NCBI GenBank assembly: GCA_947567585.1
Contig: CANONE010000090.1
Location: 1 to 8,637 of the forward strand
Reading direction: 5' to 3'
Source: an uncultured Clostridia bacterium
GTDB taxonomy: Bacteria; Bacillota; Clostridia; Oscillospirales; Acutalibacteraceae
Length of the DNA stretch: 8,637 nt
This document shows positions 5,756-8,637 of this stretch, one piece after another (position 1 is the stretch's first letter; each line of letters begins with the position of its first letter). Below the pieces are notes generated by a model. The model made no database searches and was not told the origin of the DNA. It saw nothing but the letters and a program-made list of their open reading frames with translations. The position numbers and the translations under genes were made by a program.

Positions 5756-5794
5756 AAAAAGCCAGACCTGACGGCAAGCCAGGTCCGGCTTTTG
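5756..5794 (-). terminator. Terminator of the sugar transporter operon
   Basis: AAAAGCC-A-GACCTG (5757-5770) pairs with CAGGTC-C-GGCTTTT (5780-5793), with one mismatch. On the minus strand the stem is followed by TTTTTG TTTG, so it is placed to stop transcription about 100 nt after the solute-binding protein stop. A T4 run on the plus strand makes it partly bidirectional. The stretch 5546-5892 holds this, the promoter of the small gene, AT-rich DNA, and an imperfect hairpin at 5814-5835; I see no gene in it. Confidence 0.87.
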
Positions 5795-5892
5795 CTTCAC
5801 TGAATTATTCGCGTGGTTCAAATTATTTTAAACCAGCTTAAAACCAATACATACTATACTGATTCTTAAGCGCGTCTGCGGGCTGGGAAAAT

Positions 5893-7596
5893 TTACTGGT
5901 CGGCCTTGTAAGCCTCGTAGCCCTTCCTGTAAATCTCCATGTAGCGGGGCAGCTTCATGCCTTCGAAGCCGGCCACATACTCGGCCCAGTCAGCCTCCAC
6001 GTCCTTCTGGCCAGTGACAAAGTAGCCGCGCCACTCTTCACGGTAGGTTTCCATATCGGTGTTGATCTGGGTGCGCTCAGTGGTCTCGTCAGTGGTATAG
6101 TACCGGGTGAAGGGAGCCCAAACCTCTTTAGAGAAGTAATTGCGCAGACCTTCCACAGCCTCCAGGGCGCAGGGCCAGGTCTCGCCGCCCTTAAAGAACT
6201 CGTTGGTGGCGACAGAGGGGTTGGCGCCGCCAGCCCACGGCACGTACTCGGCCAGAACCTGCTCAAAGGTACGGCCGTCGGGATCTTTCATAACCTTGTC
6301 GGTCAGGGCCAGTCCGCCGGGAGAGTCGGGATCCTCTTCATAGGTTTCGTCCTTAACGCCCATGAAGTAGCTGATAATGCCTTCCTCGGAATACCAGTGG
6401 TCCATCCACTGCATAGCGGCCTGAATGGCGCTTTCGCCCTTTTCCTGGCACTTGTAGGTAATCATAAACTGCGCGGCCTCGCTGGCGGGCAGGGAGTAAG
6501 AGGCATACTCTTTAAAGCCGCTGGGACCTTCCAGAGGCTCTTTGAAGCCAACAGAAAGTTCCTCGTAAGGAGAGTTAGACACAGGGCTGTTGTTGACGAA
6601 GATGTAGTTCAGCGCCCGGCCGGTGGTACATTTGGCTATCTCCTGGGCATAGTCCATGGTGAAGATGTCCTGGTCGATCAAGCCCTCGCTGTACAGCTGG
6701 TGCAGCCAGGTAAGCAATTCCTTATAGCGGTCGCTGGTGTAGCCATACTGTAGCTCGCCGGCATCGTCTACAAAGACAGTGGAGTGAGAAGAGCCGCGGT
6801 TGGAAAGGCCAAAGGAGCCTAGGAAGATGCCTTCCAGACCGCCCATGTCCGAACAGGTCAGGGGGATCTCGTCGGCCTGGCCGTTCTCATTGTAATCCAG
6901 GTCCTTGCAAGCCTTCAGATACTGGTAGAATTCTTCCGTGGTTTTGGGGGCCTCCATGTTCACCTTGGCCAGCACATCGGAATTGTACCACAGCTTGGAA
7001 CCGGCCCGGATGGCGTCGCCGGCCAGAATGTAGGGAGCGCCGTAAACCTTGCCATCTTCCAGAGTAACCGCGTCCTGGGCGGTGGGATACTGGTCAAACC
7101 AGCCCTGGAGGTTGGTCATCCACTCGGGATGGTCGGAAAGGGGCACGAACAGCTCTTCGGCGGCGTACTTGGCCTGGTCGGCGTTGCCCACGCTCATCTT
7201 GAAGAGGATGTCCGGAACCTCGCCGGAGGCCAGCATCAGGCTCAGCTGGGTGGCCCGGTCGGAGGAGGGGATCTCCTGGAATTCAATGTGGATGCCGGAC
7301 TCTTCGGCATAGTTCTTAATGATAACCATGTCGTCAAAGTTGCCCTGAATTTCGGACTGGCTTACAGCCGCTGTCAATTCAATGGGATTGTCCGGGCCAT
7401 AGACGGCGTCGCCGCCTTCGGCGGGCTCACTGTCTTCCTTGCCGCTGTCGCTGGCTTCAGACTTTGAGGAGCTCTCGTCCTTCGCCGCAGTGGAGCTCTC
7501 CTGCTTAGAGGAGCTCTCGTTTCCGCCTCCGCCGCAAGCAGCCAAGCCCAGAATCAGGGCCGCTGCCAGCAACAAGGCAATGATGCGTTTTTTCAT
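5893..7596 (-). CDS. Extracellular solute-binding lipoprotein of a carbohydrate ABC transporter (LplA/YtcQ type)
   Basis: The 567-residue product is a lipoprotein that captures a sugar or oligosaccharide outside the cell for the ABC permease. It starts MKKRIIALLLAAALILGLAA with the lipobox LAAC, so lipidation is at Cys21. A Ser/Glu/Lys-rich flexible linker runs to about residue 66. The binding domain follows (family 1 solute-binding, COG1653 type). Its features include the EFQEIPSSDRATQLSLMLAS and GEVPDILF segments, VPLSDHPEWMTNL, DGKVYGAPYI and KVNMEAPKTTEEFYQYLKAC, and a C-terminus in the GYEAYKADQ style. The large size matches the LplA/YtcQ group, larger than MalE. I chose ATG 7596 with ACCTCCT complement (7603-7609) as ribosome binding site. 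The open frame extends 37 codons upstream, but only into intergenic repeat sequence. It is read after the permease in one operon. The sugar cannot be told from sequence. Confidence 0.95.
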   Translation of the reverse strand: MKKRIIALLLAAALILGLAACGGGGNESSSKQESSTAAKDESSSKSEASDSGKEDSEPAEGGDAVYGPDNPIELTAAVSQSEIQGNFDDMVIIKNYAEESGIHIEFQEIPSSDRATQLSLMLASGEVPDILFKMSVGNADQAKYAAEELFVPLSDHPEWMTNLQGWFDQYPTAQDAVTLEDGKVYGAPYILAGDAIRAGSKLWYNSDVLAKVNMEAPKTTEEFYQYLKACKDLDYNENGQADEIPLTCSDMGGLEGIFLGSFGLSNRGSSHSTVFVDDAGELQYGYTSDRYKELLTWLHQLYSEGLIDQDIFTMDYAQEIAKCTTGRALNYIFVNNSPVSNSPYEELSVGFKEPLEGPSGFKEYASYSLPASEAAQFMITYKCQEKGESAIQAAMQWMDHWYSEEGIISYFMGVKDETYEEDPDSPGGLALTDKVMKDPDGRTFEQVLAEYVPWAGGANPSVATNEFFKGGETWPCALEAVEGLRNYFSKEVWAPFTRYYTTDETTERTQINTDMETYREEWRGYFVTGQKDVEADWAEYVAGFEGMKLPRYMEIYRKGYEAYKADQ

Positions 7597-7637
7597 GATT
7601 TTACCTCCTGGTTTGCGGGAATCCGCCGCCTGCGGTC

Positions 7638-7656
7638 GTGGGGACTTTGTCCCCAC
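7638..7656 (-). other. GTGGGGAC hairpin upstream of the solute-binding protein
   Basis: GTGGGGAC and GTCCCCAC form a perfect 8-bp stem with a 3-nt loop, 42 nt upstream of the solute-binding protein start. There is no T-run, so it is not a standard terminator. A 5' hairpin of this kind could protect a processed solute-binding protein message, which would fit the usual excess of binding protein over permease. That role is inference. Confidence 0.55.
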
Positions 7657-7658
7657 AC

Positions 7659-7717
7659 CCCTACCACCTTTTGAAAGAAGGTGATGACGTTCGCTGCGCG
7701 AAGTCACGAAACTTTTC
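7659..7717 (-). repeat. Dispersed intergenic repeat, copy B
   Basis: This is the reverse-orientation partner of the element at 4505-4564, sharing the exact 20-nt block at 7675-7694 and about 50 of 57 aligned positions. It lies in the permease-lipoprotein spacer next to the GTGGGGAC hairpin, which copy A lacks. Its presence explains the false N-terminal extension of the lipoprotein frame. Confidence 0.75.
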
Positions 7718-7858
7718 CCCGAATTTTTCCGGCTTGGCGCCGGTAGCTTCTGCCTCGTGGCCGAAGGTACGCTGTTTTGTCTAGCTTTCGGGCGTGGGGG
7801 TGGGGGATTGGGCCGGCGGACGCCGCTTTTTTATTCTGACGGCCGGTGGCCGGGAGAA

Positions 7859-8637
7859 TCAGCCCTTTACGGCGCCGATCATGACGCCTTTTACAAAGAA
7901 CCGCTGGACAAAGGGATAGATAATCAGCATGGGAATGCTGGACACCACAATGACGGAATATTTGATGGTCTCGGCCCGCATGGCCTGCCGGGCCATTTCG
8001 TCAGAGCCCATGGTCATCAGTGACTGGGCGTTGTTTAGAGTAAGCACCTTTCGCAGGTACAGCTGCAGGGGCGCCAGCTTGTCGTCGCTGATGTACAAAA
8101 GGGCGCTGAAGTAGCTGTTCCAATGGCCTACGCCATAGTATAGGGCGATAACCGCCAGCACAGGGCCCGACAGCGGAAGGATAATCCGCAACAGCGTGCC
8201 CAGGGGCGAGCAGCCGTCAATTTCCGCCGCCTCTTGGAGCTCGTAGGGAATGGACGTCATAAAGTAGGTGCGCATGATAATCATATTGTACACAGAGATG
8301 GCTCCCGGAAGGATCAGCGCCAGCCAGTTGTTCATCAGGCCCAGGGTTTTGCCCACCATCAGATAGGTGGGAATCAGGCCGCCGGAGAAGAACATGGTGA
8401 AGGTAATCAGCTTCATCAGCACGCTCTTGCCCCACAGATCCCGGCGGGAAAGAGGAAACGCGGCTAAAACCGTCATCACCAGGTTCACGGCCGTACCGGC
8501 AAACAGGATGATAATGGAGTTCCGGAAGCCCCAGATAATATTCTGGTTTTTAAAGACCTCTTTATAGTTTTCTAAGGTCAGGTCCACCGGCCAGAGAATC
8601 ATTTTGCCGGAGGTAACGGACATGGCATCGCTAAAAG
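7859..8637 (-). CDS. Carbohydrate ABC transporter permease, LplC/YtcP (MalG-like) type, N-terminus beyond window
   Basis: This is one of two membrane subunits that carry the sugar through the cytoplasmic membrane. The visible 258 residues show several hydrophobic segments (for example NSIIILFAGTAVNLVMTVLA, TFTMFFSGGLIPTYLM, LALILPGAISVYNMIIM and IKYSVIVVSSIPMLIIYPFV). The EAA loop EAAEIDGCSPLGTLLRIILP contacts the ATPase. The ending FFVKGVMIGAVKG is typical of the group. The frame is open to the window edge with FSDA before the internal ATG at 8623. The family keeps roughly 40 more residues, including the first membrane helix, so 8623 is not the start. The partner LplB-type permease is expected just beyond the right edge. 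No ATPase gene is visible; transporters of this group often use a shared MsmX-type ATPase encoded elsewhere. Confidence 0.95.
   Translation of the reverse strand, partial: FSDAMSVTSGKMILWPVDLTLENYKEVFKNQNIIWGFRNSIIILFAGTAVNLVMTVLAAFPLSRRDLWGKSVLMKLITFTMFFSGGLIPTYLMVGKTLGLMNNWLALILPGAISVYNMIIMRTYFMTSIPYELQEAAEIDGCSPLGTLLRIILPLSGPVLAVIALYYGVGHWNSYFSALLYISDDKLAPLQLYLRKVLTLNNAQSLMTMGSDEMARQAMRAETIKYSVIVVSSIPMLIIYPFVQRFFVKGVMIGAVKG

Noticed and set aside
5814..5835. Imperfect hairpin TGGTT-c-AAA with TTT-a-AACCA
   Set aside because: It is short and AT-rich with no T-run; the stronger terminator lies at 5756-5794.
5644..5841. Plus-strand 65-codon frame in AT-rich DNA
   Set aside because: It spans the promoter-proximal inverted repeat and the operon terminator, and has no ribosome binding site.
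7814..7832. Plus-strand hairpin with T6 (CGGC-GGAC-GCCG then TTTTTT)
   Set aside because: The stem is only four base pairs and no plus-strand gene precedes it, so a terminator call is not justified.

Overview
The window is chromosomal DNA from a GC-rich member of the Clostridia, most likely an Oscillospiraceae/Ruminococcaceae-type gut Firmicute. The signs are the conserved Gram-positive order SRP RNA - dnaX - ebfC(yaaK) - recR, strong AGGAGG ribosome binding sites, sigma-A type promoters, and an LplA/LplC-type sugar ABC transporter. This placement is inference from gene content and base composition; no database search was possible.

Left end (1-1491): a secreted protein gene on the minus strand runs off the left edge. 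Upstream of it lies a textbook sigma-A promoter (TTGACA-17-TATACT). The divergent intergenic stretch holds a perfect 13-bp inverted repeat and a fragment resembling an intergenic repeat found elsewhere in the window. A second consensus promoter (TTGAAA-17-TATAAT at 1221-1249) points rightward and is followed by a structured leader of about 235 nt.

Information-processing block (1492-5188, plus strand): a short-type signal recognition particle RNA, then dnaX (clamp-loader gamma/tau subunit), ebfC/yaaK (nucleoid-associated protein), recR (recombination mediator, overlapping ebfC by one base) and smpB (tmRNA-binding protein). A strong intrinsic terminator follows. No promoter is evident between the 1221 promoter and the terminator at 5188, so the block may be one transcription unit with processing around the SRP RNA. 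The dnaX and smpB ribosome binding sites each lie partly inside a small hairpin.

Centre (5189-5892): a small minus-strand gene of unknown function has its own extended -10 promoter. A short inverted repeat covers the -35 position. An AT-rich stretch and a bidirectional-looking terminator separate it from the transporter operon.

Right end (5893-8637, minus strand): a carbohydrate ABC transporter operon read right to left. It contains an LplC/YtcP-type permease (N-terminus beyond the right edge), then a 262-nt spacer, then a large lipoprotein solute-binding protein. The spacer carries an intergenic repeat and a GTGGGGAC hairpin. A near-identical repeat core lies in the recR-smpB spacer in opposite orientation, so these are dispersed repeats of the genome.

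I did not find a clear new defence, mobile or biosynthetic system. The items most worth a second look are the dispersed repeat family, the structured leader and hairpins around the SRP RNA/dnaX start, the perfect inverted repeat at 1015-1044, and the two uncharacterised proteins.
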